A stretch of 64,000 nucleotides of DNA from Streptomyces nigra (GTDB taxonomy: Bacteria; Actinomycetota; Actinomycetes; Streptomycetales; Streptomycetaceae). Positions within the stretch are counted from its first letter, which is position 1; each line of letters starts with the position of its first letter. Below the pieces are notes generated by a model, which did no database searches, was not told the DNA's origin, and was given only the letters and a program-made list of their open reading frames with translations. Shown here piece by piece: positions 1 to 7,654 of this stretch. The stretch lies in the NCBI RefSeq assembly GCF_003074055.1, contig NZ_CP029043.1:4146501-4210500 (forward strand), read 5' to 3'. The position numbers were made by a program, and so were the translations under genes.

Positions 1-34
1 GCCTCGGGACCGGCCGGACAGGGGCGCGGCGGAC

Positions 35-68
35 GCGGGTCCCGGAACCTCGTCGTTCCGGGGCCCGC
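35..68. terminator. Hairpin terminator at left edge
   Basis: A 14-bp stem (GCGGGTCCCGGAAC with its complement, one G-T pair) encloses a 6-nt loop. There is no T tract, which is common for Streptomyces terminators. It probably ends a gene lying to the left of the window. Confidence 0.5.
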
Positions 69-126
69 ACGCCGCACTCCCCACCCCACCGCGCTCCACT
101 GGATTTCCCTTCGACTCAAGGAAGAC

Positions 127-426
127 ATGAGCAACGAAAGCCCCTCCGTGACGCCGCACGAGGCTCCGTCCTCCGTCAGCGGTGACGCCTGGCCGGTGCT
201 GCCGCTCGGGCTGGCCGCCGCGCTGCTGCGCACTCTGGGCGACCACACCTGGGCGTACGTCCTGGGCGCGGTGATCGGTGGCACAGGGCTGCTGGCGGCG
301 GTGATCGCGGTGGCCGAGTGCGTGCGCGCGGTGCGGCGCGGAGCGTCCGTCGGCAAGGCGGTCTGGGTGGTCCTCCTGCTGCTGGCCGGCGGGTTCGCCG
401 TGGTCCACCAACTCGCCACGGCCTGA
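127..426 (+). CDS. Small two-helix membrane protein
   Basis: A 99-residue protein of unknown function. About 25 polar residues are followed by two hydrophobic segments (roughly residues 47-67 and 77-95) separated by a basic RAVRRG stretch, so it is probably an inner-membrane protein with two helices. A GGAAG ribosome binding site lies just before the ATG. It sits 16 nt upstream of an ABC transporter ATPase gene on the same strand and could be part of that operon. I recognise no family. Confidence 0.6.
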   Translation: MSNESPSVTPHEAPSSVSGDAWPVLPLGLAAALLRTLGDHTWAYVLGAVIGGTGLLAAVIAVAECVRAVRRGASVGKAVWVVLLLLAGGFAVVHQLATA

Positions 427-442
427 CGGGCGGGGGCAAGGG

Positions 443-1401
443 ATGTCCACCATCGAGATCGACGACCTGACCAAGGCGTACGGCAAGAAGCGCGTGGTCG
501 ACGGCCTGTCGTTCACCGTGCGCCCGGGATCCGTCACCGGATTTCTGGGACCGAACGGTGCCGGCAAGAGCACGACCCTGCGTATGGCGCTCGGCCTGAC
601 CCGGCCCGACCGGGGGACGGCCCGTATCCAGGGGCGCAGCTACCACGAGCACGCCGAACCGCTGCGTGTCGTGGGCGCGTTGCTGGACGCGCGCTGGGCG
701 CACCCCAAGCGCAGCGCGCGGGCGCATCTGACATGGCTCGCGCACAGCAACCGGATCGACACCGGCCGGGTGGACGAGGTCCTGGCCAGGGTCGGGCTCA
801 CGGAAGTGGCCGAGCAGCGGGTCGGCGGCTTCTCGCTGGGCATGTCCCAACGGCTGGGCCTGGCCGGGGCGTTGCTGGGTGACCCGGGGATCTTGATTCT
901 GGACGAGCCCGCCAACGGCCTCGACCCCGAGGGCATCGCGTGGATGCGTGGGCTCCTGCGGCAGCTCGCCGCCGAGGGGCGCAGCGTTCTCGTGTCCAGT
1001 CATCTACTCGCCGAAATGGCGCAGTTGGCCGACGAGGTGGTGGTCATCGGCCGGGGCGGCTCATCAAGCAGTGCTCCATCGCGGAACTCACCACGGTCGA
1101 CGCCTCCGCCGCGGCCGAAGTGTTCGTCCGCGGGCCCGAACCCGGTCGGCTGCGGGAACTGCTCACCCACGCGGGCGCCACCGTGACCGACGGCGTCCCG
1201 GGGCCGGACCCGTCCGCTCCGCCGCTGCTCGTGACCGGGCTGAGCTGCGAGGACATCGGCCGGGCCGTGGCCGGGGCGGGCCTCGTGCTGTTCGAACTGA
1301 CCCCGCGCCGGGGGACCGTGGAGGACGCCTACCTCCAGCTCACGGGCAGCTCGGTGGAGTACCGGGGCTCGGTGCGCCCGGCGGAAGAGAGGGCCGTATG
1401 A
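443..1401 (+). pseudogene. ABC transporter ATP-binding protein, frameshifted
   Basis: The first frame has a complete ABC ATPase core: Walker A GPNGAGKS, signature GGFSLGMSQR, Walker B LILDEPANGLDPEG and the H-loop histidine in VSSHLLAEM. Near 1058-1066 the frame breaks after VVVIGRG, and the continuation (LIKQCSIAEL to PAEERAV) is in another frame ending at 1401. Restoring one base in the GGCCGGGGCGGCTC run gives a 319-residue protein of normal length for this exporter family. As read, translation stops at 1186 after 247 residues and loses the C-terminal domain. It could be a real inactivating deletion or a sequencing error in a G/C run. The stop at 1401 overlaps the permease start (ATGA). 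Confidence 0.8.
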
Positions 1402-2141
1402 CCAGTACCGCCGTGCTGAAAGCCGAGGCGTACAAGCTGCGTTCGCTCAACTCCACGGCGTGGCTGCTGGGGATCACCGCGCTGGTGTCGCTCACCCTCA
1501 GCGGCGTCGCCGTGCGCTCGCCCATGGAGGGGGAGGAGGCAGGGCTCTCCGAGGTCCTGGTCGGTCCCGCCTTCGCGCAGTTCCTGATCATGGTGTTCGC
1601 GTCCCGCAGCGCCACGATGGAGTTCCGCACGGGCACGATCTGGCAGTCCCGGCTCGCCGTACCGTCCTGGACCCGGCTGCTGCTGGGCAAGGCCGGGGTG
1701 ATCGCGGTCCTCGCGGCGCTGATGGGGGTCGTGCTGGCGGCGGGAGGCGTCGCCGTCGCGTCCGTCGCGGCACCCGACGTCGACGTCGTGCCCTCCGGCG
1801 GGCTCGAGTGGCGTCAGCTCCTCACCGTTCCCGTCGCGCTCGCCCTCGTGGCCGTGCTGAGCCTGGCCGTCGGTCTCCTCCTGAAGAGCGGTGGCGCGAC
1901 CATCACCGTCCTGCTGGTGTGGGCGCTGGTCGTCGAACCGGCGCTGTCCGCCACGGGGGACTGGCTGGCGGGGATCGACATCGGCCCGTGGATGCCGTTC
2001 CTGGCCCTGAGCGACTTCCAGGGGCAGTCCGGCGGGGTCTCCTTCCCCGGCGGGCCCTACCTGGCCTGCGTCTATGTGGCGGCCGTGACGGTGGCGCTGC
2101 TGGCCGTCGCGATCAAGGTGCAGGGGCGGCGGGAGCCGTGA
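1398..2141 (+). CDS. ABC-2 type transporter permease
   Basis: A 247-residue integral membrane protein with about six hydrophobic segments (near residues 17-37, 50-70, 100-128, 145-165, 175-195 and 220-240), as in ABC-2 permeases. The motif ATMEFRTGTIWQ after the second helix matches the 'E-x-R-x-G-T' element typical of these exporters. The ATG overlaps the stop of the ATPase gene by 4 nt, so the two are translationally coupled and form one exporter. The substrate is unknown. If the ATPase frameshift is real, this permease is probably orphaned. Confidence 0.85.
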   Translation: MTSTAVLKAEAYKLRSLNSTAWLLGITALVSLTLSGVAVRSPMEGEEAGLSEVLVGPAFAQFLIMVFASRSATMEFRTGTIWQSRLAVPSWTRLLLGKAGVIAVLAALMGVVLAAGGVAVASVAAPDVDVVPSGGLEWRQLLTVPVALALVAVLSLAVGLLLKSGGATITVLLVWALVVEPALSATGDWLAGIDIGPWMPFLALSDFQGQSGGVSFPGGPYLACVYVAAVTVALLAVAIKVQGRREP

Positions 2142-2339
2142 CGCCGGCATGCCCCGTACCGTCCGCGCGCACCGCACCGGCCGCACGCTCCGCACCCTCC
2201 GTACTCCGGGAAGCAGCCGACGCTCCCCCAGCACGAGGCTCGTCTTCCCGGTGAGGAGATGAGGCGCCGACTGGTTGTCGGCACCGCGCGGCTCCGCCGT
2301 ACCACCCCCGTGCACGCGGAGCCGTACGTCTCCGGGCCC

Positions 2340-2369
2340 CGCCCCGCCCCCCTCGGGCAGGGCGGGGCG
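2340..2369. terminator. Bidirectional terminator between convergent genes
   Basis: A 10-bp GC stem (GCCCCGCCC with GGGCGGGGC, extended by one pair) encloses a 10-nt loop. It lies between the ABC permease, which ends at 2141, and the STAND protein, whose reading frame ends at 2394 on the other strand. The rest of 2142-2393 holds no convincing gene. Confidence 0.6.
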
Positions 2370-2393
2370 TTCACGTTTCGCCAGGTGGCGTGG

Positions 2394-5300
2394 TCAGTCC
2401 GACGGGCAGGGTGCCGTGTCCCGGGCCGTGTCCAGGTCCAGACGTTCGCGTTGGGTGCGGCTGTTGGGGCCGGGGAGGGCCGCGCACAGGGTGGTGTGCC
2501 AGGCCGTGGGGGAGAGGTGGATCGTGCGGTCGTCCTTGTCCGAGAGGAGGCGAAGGCGGTCGCCCCGGACCTGGGCGATACGCAGGCTGTCGCCCGAGGT
2601 CTGGCGCAGCCGGCCCAGCGGTTCGGCGTCGTCCGGGGCGACCAGGCCGACGTCGCCGACGAGGTTGACGACGAGTGTGCCGTCCGGTGCCACGCCCAGC
2701 AGTCCCGTCGCGTCGGCGATGGACCGGGTCAGACCGTCCCGGCGTTCGTCGTCCACCCGCCACCACACCACGCGCCGTTCCTCGTCGAGGGCGGCGAGAC
2801 GGTCACCGTCGGGCGTGAACGTCACCCAGCGGTCGGCGGCGTAGTCCAGGGGCGTGCTCTCCAGGCGGGCCACCCGGGTGCCGCGCCGGACGTCCCAGAC
2901 CTCGACGCGGCCTCCCTCACGCCAGGTGTCGGTGACGACCGCCACCTCGTGGGGGCGGCCCGGCCTGGGGGTCAGCTGTCCGGTCTCGCCGGTGAATCCC
3001 CGCTCCGGAGGGGAGCGTTCGAGGTGGACGGGACCGCCGCTCTGGACCCCGGAGCGCGGGTCCAGCCGGGCCAGCGCGTCACCCAGGCACAGCACCACCA
3101 GATCGCCCTCGCCGGTCTGCGCGATGTCCTGCGGGGTGTTCCAGGACGGATCGCCGGTCCGGCCGCAGTCCCAGGCGACCCGGGTGGGGGCGGTCAGGCT
3201 GTCCACGTCGTACAGCCAGGCGTCCGTGGTCTCCTGCGACCAGACCAGCACCGCGTCCCCGCCCTTGCGGTCGACCCACGACAGGTGCGGTTCGAGATCG
3301 CCCAGCTCGCGGATCGGCCGGGGGAGCGGGGTGTCGTGCGTGCGGGCGCCGGGGCCGAGGATCTCCAGTCGGTCCGGGCGCAGTCGCGCCAGGCGTGAGC
3401 CGTCCCTCTTGGGCGCGAAGGCGAGGGCGGTGGCCGTGGAGCGGTCGGTCGGTGCCGCCGGGAGGGGGCGTGCGCGGGCGCGCAGCAGGGTGTCGCCCTC
3501 GGCGGTCAGGACCGTGCGGGTCCCGGTGCCGCTTCCGGCGACGCCGAGGGTGTTGTCGGAGGAACCACCCGGCAGGGTCACCGACCAGTAGCGGTCGCCG
3601 CCGCGGGGGTCGCGCAGGGTGACACGGCGGTGGTCGCCCGTCTCTGCCGACACCGTCCCGGTCTCGCCGTAGAGGTGGGTGCCCGTGAGGTCGGCCGTCG
3701 TGACCGCCCCCCGGTAGGTGCCGTCCGGTCCCTTCGTGCCGGGGACCAACGGGTACCAGCGGACGCCGTCCTGCTGGACCAGCCAGACGCCCTGGCCGAC
3801 CGGGGTCTGGTTGAGGGCGGGCTCCGGGCCGTACACGCGGCGCTCCCGCGCGCCGGAGGCCGTGGCGTAGAGGTCGAGGTAGAAGTCCGCGCCCTTCCTC
3901 GCGGTGGCGGCGACCGCGATCCGGTCACCGTCGGCCGGCAGCCACGCCATGCGCGGGCTCCGCCGGGCCATGGGCCGTTGGGAGACGGGCAGGGTGGCGC
4001 CGGTAGTCGTGTCCCAGAGGCGGACGAGCGCCTTGCGGCCGTCGTCCTCGGGGCGGGGCCGCTGGAAGGCGAAGAAGTACAGCAGCCGGGTGCCGTCTTC
4101 GGAGAAGTCCAGGTGGGGGGTGTAGACGTCGCCCCGGTCAGGTAGAGCGCCGGACAGCTGACGAGGGCGGGACTCCGGGCGGGTCAGATCCCACAGCAGG
4201 GTCCGTCCGTCCACGGTGACCAGGGCGTAGCGCCGGCCGTCGGCGCTGACGGCGTCCCGGAAACCCTGGACCCGCAGCCCGGCGGGGACGCCCGTGAGCC
4301 GGGTCGCCCGGGGCCGTCCGTCGAGGGCGCCGGTGACGGCCGTCGCGGTCAGGTCGGCCGCGCCGTCCGGGCGGGACAGCACCACCAGGGTGCGGGCGTC
4401 GGGCGACATCGTCGTCCACTGGACCGTGCCGGGCCAGAGCCCGCTGTGCGCGGAGACGACGTCGTGCCCGCGCACGTACTGCCCGAAGAGCGCCTGTCGC
4501 GCCTGGGGCGTGTCCCGCGCCGACCACGCGCCCGCCGCGTACCGGAAGGCGCTGTCCGGGGAGCGCTCCGCGACATCGGTGGCAAGGGTGCCGAGTTCCG
4601 TGGCGGCGGCCGTGCGCAGCTGGAGCAGATCGTCCTGGCGGGCGCGGTACGTGATCACCGCGAGGGTGGTCGCCAGCACCGCCAGCACGGTGACCAGGGC
4701 GGTGACGCCCCACAGCCGGCGCAGTCCGCGCCGCTGCCGCCGTCGGCCCGCCTCCAGATAGGCGCGCTCCAGGTCGGTGAGGTCGTCGGGGCGTTCCGCG
4801 AGCCAGCGCAGGCCCTGGTTGAGGCGTACCCCGTGCGGCAGCAGCCCATCGGGGCGGCCTCCGCCGTCCCACTCCGCCGCGTCGCGTGCCGTACGGTCCT
4901 GCCACTCGCGGAACTCGGCGCCCTCGGCCAGCCATTGCGCCAGTCGCTCCCACTTCCACAGCAGCGCCTCGTGCACCACCTGCACGGTGCCGGGAGGGCC
5001 GGGGCGCTCCCCGACGTCCAGCACCAGGAGACGGCTCTTGGCAAGAGCGTGCGCCAACGCCGCCTGTTCCGGCACGAGCTGCTGGACGGGCACGGCACGC
5101 CGGCTGAAGCCGCCCTGGCCGTCCGGGCGGGCCAGTTGCTGGAACAGCCGCCGGGCGGTGTCCCCCGACGTCCCGGTCGCGGCGAGGCACTTCCGCAGTT
5201 CGTCGTTCGCGTACTCGGCGAGCGCCTTGACGACACCGCCCGACCGCTCGTACGCGGCATGGGTCATCGTGTGCGCCTCGCGCCGCTGCCAGAGCTGGGT

Positions 5301-6695
5301 CAGGGCGAACTGCAGCAGCGGCAGACAGCCCGGCTCGTCCACCGCGTCGGCCACCAGCCGCCCGGCCAGCCCCTCCTCCAGCCGCAGGCCGGGGACCGCC
5401 CGTACGGGCTCCTCGACGGCCCGGGTCAGCGACTCCGCCGTCATCGGGGCGAGGAACAGCACGGCGTCACCCAGGCGGGACGAGGTGTCGGCGGCGGTCA
5501 GCGCCTCCAGCGTGGCGGAGCGGGCGGTCAACACGACGCGCAGCCCGCCGCCCTGGGCCGGGTCGGGCGCCTGGGCGAGCGCCGAAAGGGTCCGGAAGGC
5601 ACGCAGCGCTGACTGCGGCGAGGCGGTGGCGTACTCCTCGAACTGGTCGAGGAGCAACACGGCGCCGAACGAGCCGAGTTCGTCGTTGATACGGCCCCGC
5701 AGCGCGCGCCGGTCGGTGTCGGAGCCGGCGCACGCCTCGCGCACGGCGTCGAAGCGCGCGCGCCGGGCGCCGTCGTCGGGGGCGGCGCGGTGCCAGGCCG
5801 CGGTGACGGCGTCGGCGACCCAGGCGTCCTCAGCGTCAGGGGTGTTCTCCGCCTCGCCGGCCGCGTCCACCGGTTCGGGCACCCGGAGCGTCCACGGCGT
5901 GCCCCGATCGGTGAGAGCCGTCACCAGACCGGCCCGCAGCAGCGACGACTTGCCGCTTCCCGAGGGGCCGACGAGCACGGTCACGGGCCGGGACTCCAGG
6001 GCCCGTACGAGCTTGCCGGTCTCGTCCTCCCGGCCGTGGAAGTACCGGGCGTGCTCGGTCTCGAACCGGTCCAGGCCCCGGAACGGGCACCCGAGCACAT
6101 CGGGACCGACCAGCCGGTCCGCCGCCAGCAGATAGGCGGTGCCGTCGAGGGGGCCCTTCCCGCGCAGGGTGAGCATGCCGACGACGACCTCGTTCGCCGG
6201 GTCCCATACGGCGGCCCCGCTGAACCCGGGCCCGATCCGCACGCCCGGCGCGGTCAGGTCGACCTGGATGAGGTCGGCGCGCTGCCGGCCGCGCAGGGTG
6301 CCGGTCGCGTTGACGCCCCGGGGAACCTGCGGCGGGAAGCCGAACGCCCGGATGTCCCGGTCCCACTCGCCGTCCGAGCCGTCCGCCGTCGGCAGTGGTT
6401 CGGCGCCGTCCACAGGCGCCTTGAGTCGCAGCAGCGCGACGTCGTCCTCCGGCCGCCACGACTCGACGTCGGCGGTGACGCGCGGACCCGGTACGGCACC
6501 CGCGAGCAGCGGGAAGTCGACCTCGACCGGGCCGGGGGGCGGGCTGCCGTCCGGCTCCGCCACGACGTGGGCGCAGGTGCACAGCAGGCCCTCGTCCACG
6601 AGGAAGCCGGCGCCGACCGGTTCGCCGTCCGGCGAGAACACGCGGGCCGCTCCGCGTTCGTAGCGGGCCCGGCGCGGCAGCGGGTCAGCCGGCAT
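2394..6695 (-). CDS. Trypsin-like protease / STAND NTPase / beta-propeller protein
   Basis: A 1433-residue multidomain protein. Residues 1-200 form a trypsin-like domain: His43 in CTCAHVV, Asp85 in PEDDVALL and Ser159 in GPGFSGAAV form a plausible catalytic triad. Residues 205-600 are an nSTAND1-type P-loop NTPase with Walker A GPSGSGKS (243-250) and Walker B VLLLDQFEE (346-354). Residues 661-683 are a transmembrane helix. Residues 720-1430 carry repeated WD40-like blades (for example FSEDGTRLLYF and WRVDDERR). STAND proteins act as switches that oligomerise when a sensor domain, here probably the propeller, binds a trigger; the output would be proteolysis. The start overlaps the end of the upstream Trypco1-like gene by 11 nt. 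This architecture recurs in predicted bacterial conflict and signalling systems. The function of this protein is unknown. Confidence 0.9.
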   Translation of the reverse strand: MPADPLPRRARYERGAARVFSPDGEPVGAGFLVDEGLLCTCAHVVAEPDGSPPPGPVEVDFPLLAGAVPGPRVTADVESWRPEDDVALLRLKAPVDGAEPLPTADGSDGEWDRDIRAFGFPPQVPRGVNATGTLRGRQRADLIQVDLTAPGVRIGPGFSGAAVWDPANEVVVGMLTLRGKGPLDGTAYLLAADRLVGPDVLGCPFRGLDRFETEHARYFHGREDETGKLVRALESRPVTVLVGPSGSGKSSLLRAGLVTALTDRGTPWTLRVPEPVDAAGEAENTPDAEDAWVADAVTAAWHRAAPDDGARRARFDAVREACAGSDTDRRALRGRINDELGSFGAVLLLDQFEEYATASPQSALRAFRTLSALAQAPDPAQGGGLRVVLTARSATLEALTAADTSSRLGDAVLFLAPMTAESLTRAVEEPVRAVPGLRLEEGLAGRLVADAVDEPGCLPLLQFALTQLWQRREAHTMTHAAYERSGGVVKALAEYANDELRKCLAATGTSGDTARRLFQQLARPDGQGGFSRRAVPVQQLVPEQAALAHALAKSRLLVLDVGERPGPPGTVQVVHEALLWKWERLAQWLAEGAEFREWQDRTARDAAEWDGGGRPDGLLPHGVRLNQGLRWLAERPDDLTDLERAYLEAGRRRQRRGLRRLWGVTALVTVLAVLATTLAVITYRARQDDLLQLRTAAATELGTLATDVAERSPDSAFRYAAGAWSARDTPQARQALFGQYVRGHDVVSAHSGLWPGTVQWTTMSPDARTLVVLSRPDGAADLTATAVTGALDGRPRATRLTGVPAGLRVQGFRDAVSADGRRYALVTVDGRTLLWDLTRPESRPRQLSGALPDRGDVYTPHLDFSEDGTRLLYFFAFQRPRPEDDGRKALVRLWDTTTGATLPVSQRPMARRSPRMAWLPADGDRIAVAATARKGADFYLDLYATASGARERRVYGPEPALNQTPVGQGVWLVQQDGVRWYPLVPGTKGPDGTYRGAVTTADLTGTHLYGETGTVSAETGDHRRVTLRDPRGGDRYWSVTLPGGSSDNTLGVAGSGTGTRTVLTAEGDTLLRARARPLPAAPTDRSTATALAFAPKRDGSRLARLRPDRLEILGPGARTHDTPLPRPIRELGDLEPHLSWVDRKGGDAVLVWSQETTDAWLYDVDSLTAPTRVAWDCGRTGDPSWNTPQDIAQTGEGDLVVLCLGDALARLDPRSGVQSGGPVHLERSPPERGFTGETGQLTPRPGRPHEVAVVTDTWREGGRVEVWDVRRGTRVARLESTPLDYAADRWVTFTPDGDRLAALDEERRVVWWRVDDERRDGLTRSIADATGLLGVAPDGTLVVNLVGDVGLVAPDDAEPLGRLRQTSGDSLRIAQVRGDRLRLLSDKDDRTIHLSPTAWHTTLCAALPGPNSRTQRERLDLDTARDTAPCPSD

Positions 6696-7056
6696 CGGAG
6701 GCGCCGGTGCCGCCCGTCGTGTCCCACTCGACGCCGACCGTGAAGTGGGCCTCGGCCGTACTCCTCGCGACGACCACGCCCGCCTCGGCGGTCACCTTCA
6801 CCCCGAACTCCAGGGTGATCCGGTCCGGGCGGCGGGGCATGGAGCGCAGGGAGTCGACGATGTCCTGGACCGCCGGGCGCACCCGGTCGACGGCGGCGCG
6901 CAGGGTGTCGGCCGCGCCGGCCGCGTCGTCGGCGGGGCGTGGCCGCCGGATGGGTTCGTAGACGTCCTCGGGTGCCGGGATCGCGGACGCCGGTGCGGTG
7001 GTCTCCACCCGGAGCAGCGAGCCGTCGTCGAGTCGGATGCTGGTGATGGCCGTCAT
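6685..7056 (-). CDS. Trypco1-like (CU044_2847 family) small protein
   Basis: A 123-residue protein from ATG 7056; a longer reading frame exists upstream but lacks family features. The N-terminus (ITSIRLDDGSLLRVE) and the core DRITLEFGVKVTAEAGVVVA match the 'trypsin-co-occurring' family found beside trypsin-NTPase genes. It is predicted to be a beta-rich cytoplasmic protein with no catalytic motif. It is the first gene of a two-gene operon, and its stop overlaps the start of the trypsin/STAND gene by 11 nt. It is likely a partner, substrate or regulator of that protease. Family assignment is from memory of the consensus; function is inferred from context. Confidence 0.75.
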   Translation of the reverse strand: MTAITSIRLDDGSLLRVETTAPASAIPAPEDVYEPIRRPRPADDAAGAADTLRAAVDRVRPAVQDIVDSLRSMPRRPDRITLEFGVKVTAEAGVVVARSTAEAHFTVGVEWDTTGGTGASDAG

Positions 7057-7275
7057 CGAGGGCTGCCCGTCCTGTCCTGCGGAAGTCGTGAGACCTAGGT
7101 GAAGCGGTGACAACAGACAGTATGCGCAACGACGCAATGGGGCCCGTGGCAACTAGTGGTCCTCAAAAGGGAGTTCGGGGCGGCTCGTCACCTCGCCCGC
7201 TTCTGACGGTTACCGCCAATAACCCTGCCCGCCCTTTGGCGCTCCTCTGCCCTGCGGTGCACTGTCCGGCGTCGC

Positions 7276-7281
7276 TAGCGT
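7276..7281 (+). promoter_or_regulatory. -10 box for a leaderless transcript
   Basis: TAGCGT is followed by 6 nt and then ATG 7288, so transcription would begin at or next to the start codon. No clear -35 is visible. Confidence 0.45.
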
Positions 7282-7287
7282 CCCCGC

Positions 7288-7482
7288 ATGAGGCGACAGA
7301 CACGTGTCGGAGCGCGGCGTATCAGGGACTTACAGCGGCTGCGGGACAAGGTGCTCAGCCGGCGGGAGAGCCGCCGGTCCGGGGGCTGGGGGAGACGGCT
7401 GGGGCGGCGGGCGGAACGCGCCCGTCCCTGGCTCCAGTTCCTCGCCGACGTGGCCTCGCTGCTCGCCAAGGTCGTGCGCTAG
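7288..7482 (+). CDS. Small highly basic protein, possible leaderless gene
   Basis: A 64-residue Arg-rich peptide (RRQTRVGARRIRDLQRLRDK at the start; pI very high) with a C-terminal amphipathic or hydrophobic stretch WLQFLADVASLLAKVV. I do not recognise it. Two signals support it: a TAGCGT -10 box placed for a leaderless start, and an 11-bp GC hairpin beginning 3 nt after the stop codon. The composition could suit nucleic acid binding or membrane association, but nothing shows which. It might also be a chance reading frame in GC-rich DNA. Confidence 0.5.
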   Translation: MRRQTRVGARRIRDLQRLRDKVLSRRESRRSGGWGRRLGRRAERARPWLQFLADVASLLAKVVR

Positions 7483-7484
7483 CA

Positions 7485-7514
7485 CCGGCGACGGCCGATC
7501 CGCGCCGTCGCCGG
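7485..7514 (+). terminator. Hairpin directly behind the small basic ORF
   Basis: An 11-bp perfect stem (CCGGCGACGGC with its complement) encloses an 8-nt loop and starts 3 nt after the stop codon at 7480-7482. No T tract follows. Confidence 0.55.
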
Positions 7515-7609
7515 ACCCGGCCTGTCCTCAGCATTCATCCACAGTAACCAGTGACGTGTGCACAAGCGTTGACCCGGCTCCCGGCCGCCAGCAGAATGGC
7601 CGCGCGCTC

Positions 7610-7625
7610 TTGAGAGCGCTCTCAA
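7610..7625. promoter_or_regulatory. LacI-type operator palindrome
   Basis: TTGAGAGCGCTCTCAA is a perfect 16-bp palindrome centred 38 nt before the start of the Tat-exported protein gene. Its central AGCGCT and flanks resemble the sites of LacI-family regulators such as CebR (consensus-like TGGGAGCGCTCCCA). It suggests sugar-responsive control of the gene at 7655. Confidence 0.65.
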
Positions 7626-7654
7626 ACGTGTCCAGCACCGGCCGAGGGAGACCC

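Noticed and set aside
2259..2394. A frame starting ATGAGGCGCC with GAGGAG before it
   Set aside because: It leads straight into DNA antisense to the STAND protein, and the terminator hairpin at 2340-2369 lies inside it.
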